Shown here: positions 25,492 to 33,552 of the stretch, piece by piece
How positions within the stretch are numbered: the first letter of the stretch is position 1
Layout of the letters: every line of letters begins with the position of its first letter
Source: Yoonia sp.
GTDB lineage: Bacteria; Pseudomonadota; Alphaproteobacteria; Rhodobacterales; Rhodobacteraceae
Length of the DNA stretch: 57,718 nt
Direction of reading: 5' to 3'
Assembly (NCBI GenBank): GCA_029250945.1
Contig: JAQXEG010000010.1
Span: 1 to 57,718 of the forward strand
Position numbers and translations under genes: made by a program
Notes under the pieces: model-generated
What the model saw: the letters and a program-made list of their open reading frames with translations, nothing else
The model's database searches: none
What the model was told of the DNA's origin: nothing

Positions 25492-25899
25492 ATGACTGAC
25501 CAGATTGAAAAGCGAAGCGCCGATTGGCTTGCGAGTGTTGGCATGCGCCCGACACGCCAGCGCATGGCGCTTGCGGGGCTGTTGGTAGGTGATGGGCAAA
25601 ACCGCCATGTGACCGCAGAGACATTGCATGATGCTGCTAAGGGAGATGTATCGCTCGCGACTGTGTACAACACGCTCAGCGCGTTTTGTGAGGCGGGGTT
25701 GATGCGCGAAATCACTGTTGATGGGTCCAAAAGCTATTTTGACACCAACATTTCCGACCACCCCCATTTTTATTGGGAAGACAGCGCGGAATTGACCGAT
25801 GCACCGGCGCAAGAGCTGGAAATCAAGCGTTTGCCGGATGTCCCAGAGGGTGCAGAAATTGCATCAGTTGACGTTGTGATCCGCCTGCGACGCACATGA
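25492..25899 (+). CDS. irr: Iron response regulator Irr (Fur family)
   Basis: A 135-residue Fur-superfamily transcription factor. The N-terminal winged helix is RPTRQRMALAGLL...ETLHDAAKGDVSLATVYNTLSAFCEAGLM. The HxH heme/metal site of Irr is H90 and H92 in SDHPHFYWE, and the SYFDTN stretch is typical. In alphaproteobacteria Irr senses heme status and represses iron-using genes or activates others when iron is low. The Cys-Pro heme motif of Bradyrhizobium Irr is absent. It is divergent from fabA; no clear iron-control-element box was found between them by eye. Confidence 0.92.
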   Translation: MTDQIEKRSADWLASVGMRPTRQRMALAGLLVGDGQNRHVTAETLHDAAKGDVSLATVYNTLSAFCEAGLMREITVDGSKSYFDTNISDHPHFYWEDSAELTDAPAQELEIKRLPDVPEGAEIASVDVVIRLRRT

Positions 25900-25970
25900 T
25901 GGGTTAAAACCTATCCTACGCTGATCCGCGATTTAGCATTTGTTTACCAGAATTGCACCACCATCAGGGC

Positions 25971-26333
25971 ATGACCCAATATATTCGAAATCAGAACCTT
26001 GGTAACACTTACTTCTTTACCGTCTGCCTTGCAGATCTTCACAGTGATCTTCTGGTGACGCAGGTGCAGCTTTTGCGCGACGCGGTAAAGCTATGTCAAA
26101 AACAACGCCCGTTTACGATCAATGCAGCCGTAATCTTGCCCGCCACGGCGCATATGATCTGGACGTTGCCAGCACAGGATGCGGATTACTCGGCCCGGTG
26201 GCGGCAAATCAAATCCACATTCTCACGCCATGCGCTTATGCCGGACCGGCGCGGCGCCAGTCAGATCACTTCAGGACAAAGGATACGTAGCAATGAGTTC
26301 AGGACGCGGACGCGGTTCTTATGTGCTAATTAG
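25971..26333 (+). pseudogene. REP-associated tyrosine transposase (RAYT), truncated
   Basis: The first 90 residues match RAYT/Y1_Tnp proteins: MTQYIRNQNLGNTYFFTVCL, VQLLRDAVKLCQKQRPFTI, VILP then HMIWTLPAQDADYSARWRQIK. The catalytic His-hydrophobic-His box, normally like LPDHMHAVW, reads LPATAHMIW, so one His is lost. After about residue 90 (SRHALMPDRRG) similarity ends. The C-terminal part with the catalytic Tyr (WEHHIRDE...YCWFNP in relatives) is missing. The start at 25971 fits the family N-terminus. Confidence 0.7.
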
Positions 26334-26907
26334 CGAACCGACGTAATAGTCTGAACACTAACATTAGTGTGAAGAAGCATGCAAATGTGCCGAGTGTATC
26401 GCCGACCATGAACGCAAGCATCGTTGGAAGACTGTTTTCAGGTAAGATATCGCCTGCAAAAATGATATTGTGACCTAATGAATTAACTATTGATGACAGA
26501 AATGCTATGAGCATTAAATGGCGCCAAGTTTTCGTCGATATTGATTGCGCAGAACGATAAAGATTTATGCCATTCATACGAAAGATTTCAAACGAAAACC
26601 AAGCAACGCTACTTACTAGGCACCATGCATAAAAGGATTTGAGAGTAAATTCAGCGTCAGGTGTGAGCACCAAATGCATGACACAATTGGCTATAAACAG
26701 GTAAAAGATGGACCAGCCTCCAAATAGCCATGCTGTAATAACTCGAACGCCGTGCAGTGGAAAAATAAGTGCTGCAAACGTCGTGATCATTGGCAAGTAG
26801 GCTTGTTGAGCTGGGACAATCAGAGATTTCACCAAAATCATGGAAACGATGTAGCCGACGGTTACATACACAATATTCTTGAAATGATATTGAAGATTGC
26901 CTGACAA
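26326..26907 (-). CDS. AT-rich multi-pass membrane protein of unknown function
   Basis: A 193-residue protein with about five or six membrane helices: IVYVTVGYIVSMILVKSLIV, YLPMITTFAALIFPLH, WLFGGWSIFYLFIANCVMHLVL, SFYAWCLVSSVAWFSFEIF, LMLIAFLSSIVNSLGHNIIF, MLAFMVGDTLGTFACFFTLMLVF. The C-terminus is RLLRRFAN. Several loops hold charged residues near helices (HNIIFAGD, VGDTLG). No family is recognised; it loosely resembles the membrane part of MASE-type sensors without an output domain. Base composition is clearly more AT-rich than its neighbours, suggesting recent acquisition. Confidence 0.55.
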   Translation of the reverse strand: MSGNLQYHFKNIVYVTVGYIVSMILVKSLIVPAQQAYLPMITTFAALIFPLHGVRVITAWLFGGWSIFYLFIANCVMHLVLTPDAEFTLKSFYAWCLVSSVAWFSFEIFRMNGINLYRSAQSISTKTWRHLMLIAFLSSIVNSLGHNIIFAGDILPENSLPTMLAFMVGDTLGTFACFFTLMLVFRLLRRFAN

Positions 26908-27109
26908 ATTCCTGCTCCCAATGGTCGAAGAAACAAATCTTAGAATTTGTTGCTATGCAATAGTGAGTTTATATATTTCCCAATAAATTCAAGCATCATT
27001 TCCAGCAATGCATCCAAAATTGCGAGTGAAATAGAGAGCCGTAGCGACTAGTGGTTTATAAAACTAAGACACATAGATAGACATAATAATACAAATAATT
27101 GTTTTTCTT

Positions 27110-27339
27110 GATAGGTTGAGTAATCAAAATCCACGCGGTGCACATGCGAGGGGAGCCTGTCTGGCAGTGCGATATCCGGCACGCCAAAAGGTGATAACTG
27201 ACTTGAAGCCAGCGTCCAGATGGTGTCGGATAGTGCTGCCAACCTCCACCTCATCCTCGAGCAGGATCAGCGCGATTGGCCCTTTGGCAAGGATGGCCGC
27301 GCCGTCTGTCACCAGCGCGTTGAAGCTTGGAAAATGCAT
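27110..27339 (-). pseudogene. Glycosyltransferase family 2-like protein, N-terminal fragment with frameshift
   Basis: The frame from 27339 reads MHFPSFNALVTDGAAILA, ALILLEDEVEVGSTIRHH and GFKSVITF, the start of a glycosyltransferase-like protein common in Rhodobacteraceae. A T-run (27191-27194) has one extra base, after which the correct text continues in another frame (GVPDIALPDRLPSHVHRVDFD). Similarity stops near 27110 in AT-rich DNA. The stretch 26908-27109 shows no gene. Confidence 0.6.
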
Positions 27340-27455
27340 GATACGCGGATCCTAGGTCAAGTTGGGTGCAAATTGCGTTAATGCAGCCTCCATTGCAAGC
27401 ACAGCCGCACCGCGTTACACCGCGCACCATCAATTATTTGACCAGTGGTGCCCCG

Positions 27456-28769
27456 ATGTCCGATCCTAAAAAGCTGTTTATCAAGACCTATGGCTGCCAG
27501 ATGAATGTCTATGACAGTGAACGCATGGCCGAGGCGCTGGGCGGTAAGGGCTATGTCCAGACGGACACGCCCGACGATGCCGATATGATTTTGATGAACA
27601 CCTGCCATATCCGCGAAAAAGCCGCTGAAAAAGTGTATTCAGAACTGGGCCGTTTTAAGCATCTTAAGGCCGCGAACCCTGATCTGAAAATTGGTGTGGC
27701 CGGTTGTGTGGCACAGGCCGAGGGCGAAGAAATTATCCGCCGTCAGCCAATGGTCGATCTGGTTGTGGGGCCGCAATCCTATCACCGATTGCCTGCTATG
27801 GATGACGCGGTGCAGTCTGGCGCGCGTGCGCTTGATACTGATTTTCCCGACGACGACAAATTCGACACCCTGAAATCCCGCAGCAAAGCCAAGCGCGGCC
27901 CAACGGCGTTTCTGACCGTGCAAGAAGGCTGTGATAAATTTTGCGCGTTCTGTGTGGTGCCCTACACCCGCGGCGCCGAAGTATCGCGCCCCGCTGCCCG
28001 TGTCGTGCGTGAGGCCCAAGAATTGGTGGAAGCCGGCGTGCGGGAAATCACGTTGCTGGGCCAGAACGTTAACGCCTATCACGGTCACGAAGGTGGTCTT
28101 GCGGGCTTGATTTGGGACTTGGATAAGGTCGATGGGTTGGAGCGTATTCGTTTCACCACGTCGCACCCCAATGACATGGACGATGCGCTGATCGAGGCCC
28201 ATGGCACCTGTGACAAGCTGATGCCTTATCTGCATCTACCGGTGCAGTCGGGGTCTGATCGCATTCTCAAGGCGATGAACCGCAAACATACGGCTGAAAG
28301 CTATATCAGGCTGATCGAGCGTATCCGCGCGGCGCGCCCTGATATTCTGCTCTCGGGTGATTTCATTGTTGGTTTTCCCGGTGAAACGGACGCGGATTTC
28401 AATGATACGATGGCGCTGATCCAAGAGGTCCGTTATGGCCAAGCTTATTCGTTCAAATACTCCACCCGTCCGGGCACGCCAGCGGCCGAAAAGCCGCAAC
28501 TGCCCGAGGATGTGATGAACACGCGGCTGCAGGTGCTACAGGGGCTTTTGACCACGCAACAGCGCGAAATTCAGCAAAGCATGGTCGGTAAAGAGGTGTC
28601 TGTCCTGTTTGAAAAAGCAGGTCGGATTGACGGGCAGATGATCGGGAAATCTGGCTATTTGCATGCGGTTTACGCAGACGCGCCAGCCAGTGTTTTGGGG
28701 CACGTCAAAAAGGTCAAAATCACGTGTAGTAGCGCGAACAGTCTCGCGGGGGAGTTGTGCGAAGGTTGA
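27456..28769 (+). CDS. miaB: tRNA-2-methylthio-N6-dimethylallyladenosine synthase
   Basis: A 437-residue radical-SAM methylthiotransferase that modifies A37 in tRNAs reading UNN codons. The N-terminal UPF0004 domain binds an auxiliary 4Fe-4S cluster with Cys in [20 protein letters not shown] and GVAGCVAQ. The radical-SAM cluster is [15 protein letters not shown]. The barrel includes LLGQNVNAY and [10 protein letters not shown], and the last 65 residues are the TRAM RNA-binding domain ([17 protein letters not shown]). The ATG at 27456 has a weak ribosome site; a start at 27366 would add 30 non-conserved residues. Confidence 0.95.
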   Translation: MSDPKKLFIKTYGCQMNVYDSERMAEALGGKGYVQTDTPDDADMILMNTCHIREKAAEKVYSELGRFKHLKAANPDLKIGVAGCVAQAEGEEIIRRQPMVDLVVGPQSYHRLPAMDDAVQSGARALDTDFPDDDKFDTLKSRSKAKRGPTAFLTVQEGCDKFCAFCVVPYTRGAEVSRPAARVVREAQELVEAGVREITLLGQNVNAYHGHEGGLAGLIWDLDKVDGLERIRFTTSHPNDMDDALIEAHGTCDKLMPYLHLPVQSGSDRILKAMNRKHTAESYIRLIERIRAARPDILLSGDFIVGFPGETDADFNDTMALIQEVRYGQAYSFKYSTRPGTPAAEKPQLPEDVMNTRLQVLQGLLTTQQREIQQSMVGKEVSVLFEKAGRIDGQMIGKSGYLHAVYADAPASVLGHVKKVKITCSSANSLAGELCEG

Positions 28770-28972
28770 CCTAGCGTAACGTGCGCCGCCTTTTTTTCAG
28801 CGATTGAAGCTAACCACGTGTCTAATATGCCGCGTTCGATTTCATTGTTTCGTAATTGAACACGATATATAACGATTAATTCTTTTTTTATCAGCACAAT
28901 TTGCGCGTATTATGGCGAATAGATGAAACCTATGTGCGCATCGGGGTCTCGGCAGATAACGAGGGAAAACAA

Positions 28973-29545
28973 ATGGCAACATCATTTAAAGATACGTTGC
29001 GCGCTATTTCCGGCGGAGCCATCGCAGCAGCGATGTCTTTGTCGATGGTAGCTGGTGCAGCACATGCGCAGACACGCACAGTGGTCGGCGAAGAATACCA
29101 GCCGACCGTTTGGATCGGTCCAGACGGGTGCGAACACTGAGTTATGGACGACGGTTTTGAGGGCTTTATGTCCCCGCACCGCACACGTGATGGCCGCCCT
29201 GTCTGCCACCGGTCCGAAATCTGTGGCGTTATCCCAACGGACCAGTTGTTCGACACGGATGAACCTTGGATCCCAGAGGCCAAGAAAACCGAGCTGATGA
29301 ATTTCTTTCAGACAGCCGACGCATTTGTTTTCCTGATCTACGGTCACACCGACAGCCGCGCATCTGACGCCTGCAACATGAACCTGTCCCAGCGTCGCGC
29401 TGATATGGTTCCAAGTGTGGCCCGCGGTGCAGGCGCACGTGTTGTCGACGTCAAAGGGTTCGGTAAACGCTAGCCACGCGCACAAGGCCACTCTGCCGCA
29501 GCATTGCAGCAGAACCGCCGCGTTGAAATTTACTGCGTACGCTAA
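28973..29545 (+). pseudogene. OmpA-domain protein with two in-frame stop codons
   Basis: One reading frame of 191 codons runs from the ATG at 28973 (GAGGGA upstream) to TAA at 29543-29545 with no frameshift, but with TGA at 29138 and TAG at 29471. The N-terminus is a signal peptide ending AAHAQ, then a short module (WIGPDGCEH / VMDDGFEGFM), then an OmpA-type peptidoglycan-binding domain (IYGHTDSRASDACNMNLSQRRAD, VVDVKGFGKR / PRAQGHSA, QQNRRVEIYCV). The TGA replaces a Trp codon (EHWVMDDG) and the TAG a Gln codon (GKRQPRA). Both are G:C to A:T transitions. Unless stops are suppressed it makes only a 55-residue peptide. Confidence 0.75.
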
Positions 29546-29557
29546 GGAGCAGATGTT

Positions 29558-29879
29558 ATGAACTCGATGAAAATCACTGCGCTGCTTGTTGCTGGTCTTT
29601 CGCTTTCGGCTTGTGCTGAAACGCTTGTGGGCTCGCTCGAAGGTGGCAGCCGCGAAGGTGCTGAGCGTTTTGTAGATGCTGGCGACGATAGCAAACACCT
29701 GTCCCAGCTTGTTGTGGGCGTTTGGGTTGATCCAAACGGGGATCATTGACGATAGCGTAGAAGGTTACCTGTCTGAGCGTCTGACACCCGATGGGCGCCC
29801 TGTGTGTTCCGGTGTTGCACCACCAAACACGGTTATAGGCCCATTCTGCGAAGGGTCCGACATTCCTGATCCGCTCTAA
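29558..29879 (+). pseudogene. Outer-membrane lipoprotein, frameshifted
   Basis: It starts 12 bases after the OmpA gene behind AAGGAG. MNSMKITALLVAGLSLSAC has a lipobox (LSAC). The first frame stays correct to VVGVWVDPNG (about 29738). Bases are then missing where relatives and the upstream paralogous module suggest CDHW, and the rest continues in another frame (IIDDSVEGYLSERLTPDGRPVCSG...) to TAA at 29879. The module resembles that of the OmpA-like partner, so the two probably worked together at the cell surface before decay. Confidence 0.65.
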
Positions 29880-29904
29880 ATTCGGGCAGATTGAACTGAT
29901 TGGG

Positions 29905-29934
29905 AAAGGCCGCAGCGTGATCTGCGGCCTTTTT
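29905..29934 (+). terminator. Rho-independent terminator
   Basis: GGCCGCAG (29908-29915) / CTGCGGCC (29922-29929) with a 6-base loop, flanked by AAA and TTTTT. It closes the OmpA/lipoprotein unit ahead of phoH. Confidence 0.88.
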
Positions 29935-30005
29935 CGTTTTGGACCTTGCCCTTTTGGGGGTAGCGGCCCACCTTTAGAGCCAACCTATAAGCCAAGGAGA
30001 GTTGA

Positions 30006-31007
30006 TTGGCTGCTGATCTGACTGACACCACGGAATCCACCTTGGAATTCCCTGATAACTATCTGCTTATTGACCTGTGTGGTGAATATGACCGCAACCT
30101 TGCGACGCTGGAACAAGCCTATGGCGTGCAAATCCTGCGACGTGGCAATCATCTGGCTGTGATCGGCGAAGATGGCCCGAGGGATGAGGCATTGGCCACG
30201 CTCAAGGCGATGTACCAACGGCTTGAGGCGGGACGCACGCTAGAGCCGGGTGATATTGACCGTGAATTGCGCATGGGCGGACCAGAGGCCACGGGCGCCC
30301 CCGAACCCGGCGACCAACGAGAACTGTTCAAAGGTGGCGCAGAGCGGGTCGAGATTAAGACACGCAAAAAGCTGATTGAGCCGCGCACAGATGCGCAAAA
30401 GGCCTATGTGCAGTCGTTGTTCGACAAGGAACTGGCGTTTGGCATTGGTCCGGCTGGTACGGGTAAAACGTACCTCGCGGTGGCCGTTGGTGTGAACATG
30501 TTGATCAGCGGGAAGGTCGACAAAATCATCCTGTCCCGCCCTGCCGTGGAGGCGGGCGAGAAGCTAGGATATCTCCCCGGTGATATGAAGGACAAGGTCG
30601 ATCCATATATGCAGCCACTTTATGATGCGCTGGGTGATTTCCTACCGGGCAAACAGGCGGCCAAGATGATGGAAGAAAAGATCATCGAGATTGCGCCGTT
30701 GGCGTTTATGCGCGGGCGCACGTTGTCGAACGCATTTGTAGTGCTGGATGAGGCACAGAATGCCACGTCAATGCAGATGAAGATGTTTCTCACCCGTCTT
30801 GGTGAAGGATCACGCATGGTTATCACTGGCGACCGCACCCAGATCGACCTGCCACGTGGTGTGTCATCGGGGCTGTGGGATGCGGAACGGTTGCTGAAAC
30901 ACATTCCCAAGATCAGCTTTAACTACTTTACGTCCAAGGATGTCGTGCGGCACCCCTTGGTTGCCGCAATCATCGAGGCGTATGAGAAAGAAGACGCCAA
31001 GGGCTAG
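30006..31007 (+). CDS. phoH: PhoH-family ATPase
   Basis: A 333-residue cytosolic P-loop protein. Walker A is GPAGTGKT (148-155), Walker B is FVVLDEAQN, and the sensor region is MVITGDRTQIDLPRG. It has the N-terminal KH-like part of PhoL proteins (YGVQILRRGNHLAVIGE). It is the first gene of the conserved phoH-ybeY-corC-lnt cluster, pointing to a role in RNA or ribosome metabolism. Translation starts at TTG (30006), 6 bases after AAGGAG. It converges with the tetR gene, the stop codons overlapping. Confidence 0.92.
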   Translation: MAADLTDTTESTLEFPDNYLLIDLCGEYDRNLATLEQAYGVQILRRGNHLAVIGEDGPRDEALATLKAMYQRLEAGRTLEPGDIDRELRMGGPEATGAPEPGDQRELFKGGAERVEIKTRKKLIEPRTDAQKAYVQSLFDKELAFGIGPAGTGKTYLAVAVGVNMLISGKVDKIILSRPAVEAGEKLGYLPGDMKDKVDPYMQPLYDALGDFLPGKQAAKMMEEKIIEIAPLAFMRGRTLSNAFVVLDEAQNATSMQMKMFLTRLGEGSRMVITGDRTQIDLPRGVSSGLWDAERLLKHIPKISFNYFTSKDVVRHPLVAAIIEAYEKEDAKG

Positions 31008-31588
31008 GCCGCCCAACTGCGGATCATTTGCGCGGCCGCGGTCCGCAAATAATCCGCGTGGGGGCCGCCCGCCGCCATCGCCACCTGTACCGATACAGCG
31101 GAAGCCACCGCCAACGCGGTGCACTGGTGGAGGTCAACAACCATCCGTAGGTCACCAGCTTTCGCCGCGCCATGGATTGCACCACCAAACGCAGCATACA
31201 GCATGTCGTAATACCGTGCCGTGCGGGGGGGCACATCGGCGTCCTGCCCGCCAAGCGCCGTGATTGTGTTGACCATAAAGCATCCGCTTTGCACGGAGCC
31301 TTCGAATCCTTGCGGGATGGTGGGGCTGTCAAACCAGCGCGCGAGCGTTTCCAGATCAGCCGTGGCCAGTGGTGCCAGCAGATGCCGGTCTGTCAGGTCC
31401 AGATAAGTATCCAACGCCTTCAGAAACAACGCCTTTTTCCCACCGTATGTTGTTTGCAGGGTAAAGCGGGTGATGCCCGTCTGGGCCTCAATCTCTCGGG
31501 TGCCGACGTTGTGGTAACCGTTCTGCCAAAACAGGTTGATCGCGGCCAGTAGTGCGTCTTGGTCGCTCACTTTCTTGTGTCGTGCCAT
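31004..31588 (-). CDS. TetR family transcriptional regulator
   Basis: A 194-residue regulator. The helix-turn-helix is ALLAAINLFWQNGYHNVGTREIEAQTGITRFTLQTTYGGKKALF. The C-terminal domain (QSGCFMVNTITALGGQD) is of the TetR_C type common in redox/electrophile-responsive regulators. It is divergent from the MAPEG gene, and two palindromes sit in the shared promoter region. It is most likely an autorepressor that also represses the MAPEG gene. Confidence 0.85.
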   Translation of the reverse strand: MARHKKVSDQDALLAAINLFWQNGYHNVGTREIEAQTGITRFTLQTTYGGKKALFLKALDTYLDLTDRHLLAPLATADLETLARWFDSPTIPQGFEGSVQSGCFMVNTITALGGQDADVPPRTARYYDMLYAAFGGAIHGAAKAGDLRMVVDLHQCTALAVASAVSVQVAMAAGGPHADYLRTAAAQMIRSWAA

Positions 31589-31598
31589 GCATACCTCA

Positions 31599-31644
31599 TT
31601 GACAAACTATCCATATGGATAGAAATAGCTATCCACTTGGATAG
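31599..31644. promoter_or_regulatory. Promoter with two palindromic operators between tetR and the MAPEG gene
   Basis: CTATCCATATGGATAG (31607-31622) is a perfect 16-bp palindrome. CTATCCACTTGGATAG (31629-31644) is a second copy with the same arms, 22 bp away centre to centre, so two dimers would bind one helix face. TTGACA at 31599-31604 is a consensus -35 for the plus strand, placing the first operator over the promoter core. Binding would block both divergent genes. Confidence 0.75.
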
Positions 31645-31703
31645 AATATCCGTTCTGTTCTGTTGTCACAAGCGCGGATTGCGCAATATTCTGGAGACTA
31701 TCA

Positions 31704-32093
31704 ATGATACCTGTCACTGCTTTGACCTATTTTGGCCTGATCACATGTGCCACAATCGCGATCGAGATTTTCTATACCGACGGCACCCGCGGCATCGCAT
31801 TCGGGTTTTCGTCACAGCGCCCTGTTGTTGCCAAGGACGGCTTGGCCTTGCGGGTGGAAAGGGTTTACCGCAATCAGGTTGAATCAGCGGCCTATGTGGT
31901 GCCGGCCTTGGGTGCGGCGGCACTGACGGGGATGACGGCCAGCACGACTTGCTGGGTGATCATTCTAGGGCGGGCAGGGTTCTCGCTAGCTTATTACACC
32001 GGCATCCCGTTTCTGCGCGTCCCTTTCTTTACGATGGGATCGTTCGGGTCACTGATCCTGATCTATCAGGTTTTGACGCAAGGCGCGGTCTAG
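31704..32093 (+). CDS. MAPEG family membrane protein
   Basis: A 129-residue protein with four membrane helices (VTALTYFGLITCATIAIEIFY, AAYVVPALGAAALTGM, TCWVIILGRAGFSLAYYTGI, FTMGSFGSLILIYQVLT). LRVERVYRNQVESAAYVVPA is the MAPEG signature region containing the Arg/Asn/Glu residues that bind glutathione. It may detoxify electrophiles or lipid peroxides. Its control by the divergent TetR is inferred from the operators. GGAG lies before the ATG. Confidence 0.8.
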   Translation: MIPVTALTYFGLITCATIAIEIFYTDGTRGIAFGFSSQRPVVAKDGLALRVERVYRNQVESAAYVVPALGAAALTGMTASTTCWVIILGRAGFSLAYYTGIPFLRVPFFTMGSFGSLILIYQVLTQGAV

Positions 32094-32132
32094 CCGCTTT
32101 TCTCTGTGCTGCGGGTCGGTTAAGCCCGTGGC

Positions 32133-32618
32133 ATGGAATTGGATGTGATCATTGAAGACCCGCGTTGGGACGCCCTGAACCTGACCAATATTGCGCAGGC
32201 TGCAGCGAATACGGTGTTGACGTATTTGGACCTGCCTGAATTTACGGCCTGCGTTATGGGGTGTGATGACGCCCGTATCGCCGTGCTTAACGCGGATTTT
32301 CGCGGCAAGCCGCAGCCAACAAATGTCCTAAGCTGGCCGTCCGAGGAACGCGGTGCGCACGTGGCGGGCACGGTGCCGGATGCTCCCGATCCGACCGATC
32401 CCGAATTGGGCGACATCGCCATCGCTTATGATACCTGCGCGGCAGAGGCGGCGACCGCAGGGATCACAATGGCCGATCACACCACCCATTTGATTGTTCA
32501 CGGTCTTTTGCACCTGTTGGGCTACGATCATGAGCGTGACGCAGATGCCACCCTGATGGAGGGGTTGGAAACACAAATGCTTGGCAAAATGGGTCTGAGT
32601 GACCCATATAGGAGGTAA
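32133..32618 (+). CDS. ybeY: Endoribonuclease YbeY, rRNA maturation factor
   Basis: A 161-residue metal-dependent RNase acting in 16S rRNA 3'-end maturation and ribosome quality control. The zinc motif H3-x5-x-H is HGLLHLLGYDH (three His), followed by the acidic helix DADATLMEGLE. The N-terminal half has VMGCDDARIAVLNADFRGKPQPTNVLSWP, the family hallmark NxxFRGKxxPTNVLSFP. The insertion of tetR and the MAPEG gene separates it from phoH, with which it is usually adjacent. Confidence 0.95.
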   Translation: MELDVIIEDPRWDALNLTNIAQAAANTVLTYLDLPEFTACVMGCDDARIAVLNADFRGKPQPTNVLSWPSEERGAHVAGTVPDAPDPTDPELGDIAIAYDTCAAEAATAGITMADHTTHLIVHGLLHLLGYDHERDADATLMEGLETQMLGKMGLSDPYRR

Positions 32619-32658
32619 GAGCCGCCGTTTGCGGCCATGGTTACTAGGTAAGGACACA

Positions 32659-33549
32659 ATGGGCGACACTTCTGACGGATCCTCTATGGCAGCGCAAAGC
32701 GCGCAGCTTGATCCACAGCTACCCCGCAAGCGCGGTCTATTCGGGCGCATGTTTGCTGCCCTAAGCCCAAGTGACGCACCGCAGGCGGATGAGGCCAATC
32801 AGCCGGTTCCGTTGATGCCCGCGGCCCCGATGCCCGGTATGCTGAACCTGCGCCGCAAGCGGGTCGAGGACGTCGCAAGCCCCAAGACCGATATTGTCGC
32901 CGTGCCTGTTACCGCCAGCAAGGATGAACTGGTCAAGGTATTCCGTTCAAGCGGGATGACCCGCCTGCCAGTGTTTGACGGCACGCTGGATACCCCCATC
33001 GGCATCGCCAACCTTAAGGATTTCGCCCTGAAATTCGGGTTCAACGGCGATCATGACAATTTTGATTTGCGCCCGATGCTGCGCCCGCTCTTGTTCGTGC
33101 CACCATCTATGCCTTTGGGCGTTTTGCTGCAGAAAATGCAGTCAGAGCGGATTCACATGGCGCTAGTTATTGATGAATACGGCGGGACAGACGGGCTTGT
33201 CACGATTGAGGATTTGATCGAGCAGGTCGTCGGCGAAATCGAAGATGAACACGACATCGACGAAGCCAAATCATTCACCCGTGAGGCCGAGGGCGTCTAT
33301 GTTGCGCTGGCCCGTACCGATCTTGAAGAATTCGAGGCAGAGGTTGGGTCAAACCTGACAGCCCCTGACGAGATTGACGAAGAAGAGGTCGACACGCTTG
33401 GTGGGCTTGTCTTTATGCTGTCGGGTGCCGTGCCTGCACGCGGAGAGATTATCGAACACCCCGATGGCACCGAATTTGAGGTGCTGGACGCCGATCCCCG
33501 CCGGATCAAGCGGCTGCGGGTCAGGTTCCCCAACGCGGCGGACGCGTAA
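32659..33549 (+). CDS. corC: CBS-domain protein of the CorC/HlyC family
   Basis: A 296-residue cytosolic protein. After a low-complexity start come two CBS domains (VEDVASPKTDIVAVPVTASKDELVKVFRSSGMTRLPVFDG and LLFVPPSMPLGVLLQKMQ...LVIDEYGGTDGLVTIEDLIEQVVGEIEDEHD), then a CorC_HlyC domain (FEAEVGSNLTAPDEIDEEEVDTLGGLVFMLSG, VLDADPRRIKRLRV). It lacks the DUF21 membrane domain, as CorC does. Members are linked to Mg2+/Co2+ export. AAGGAC precedes the ATG. lnt follows 3 bases after the stop. Confidence 0.92.
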   Translation: MGDTSDGSSMAAQSAQLDPQLPRKRGLFGRMFAALSPSDAPQADEANQPVPLMPAAPMPGMLNLRRKRVEDVASPKTDIVAVPVTASKDELVKVFRSSGMTRLPVFDGTLDTPIGIANLKDFALKFGFNGDHDNFDLRPMLRPLLFVPPSMPLGVLLQKMQSERIHMALVIDEYGGTDGLVTIEDLIEQVVGEIEDEHDIDEAKSFTREAEGVYVALARTDLEEFEAEVGSNLTAPDEIDEEEVDTLGGLVFMLSGAVPARGEIIEHPDGTEFEVLDADPRRIKRLRVRFPNAADA

Positions 33550-33552
33550 CCC

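Noticed and set aside
28770..28972. Terminator after miaB
   Set aside because: There is a T run (TTTTTTT at about 28791) but no convincing stem before it.
28973..29545. TGA read as tryptophan (recoded genetic code)
   Set aside because: Intact genes throughout the window end with TGA and use TGG for conserved Trp (for example the NYN, trpA and uvrB regions), and other lesions are frameshifts or TAG/TAA. Simple gene decay explains the stops.
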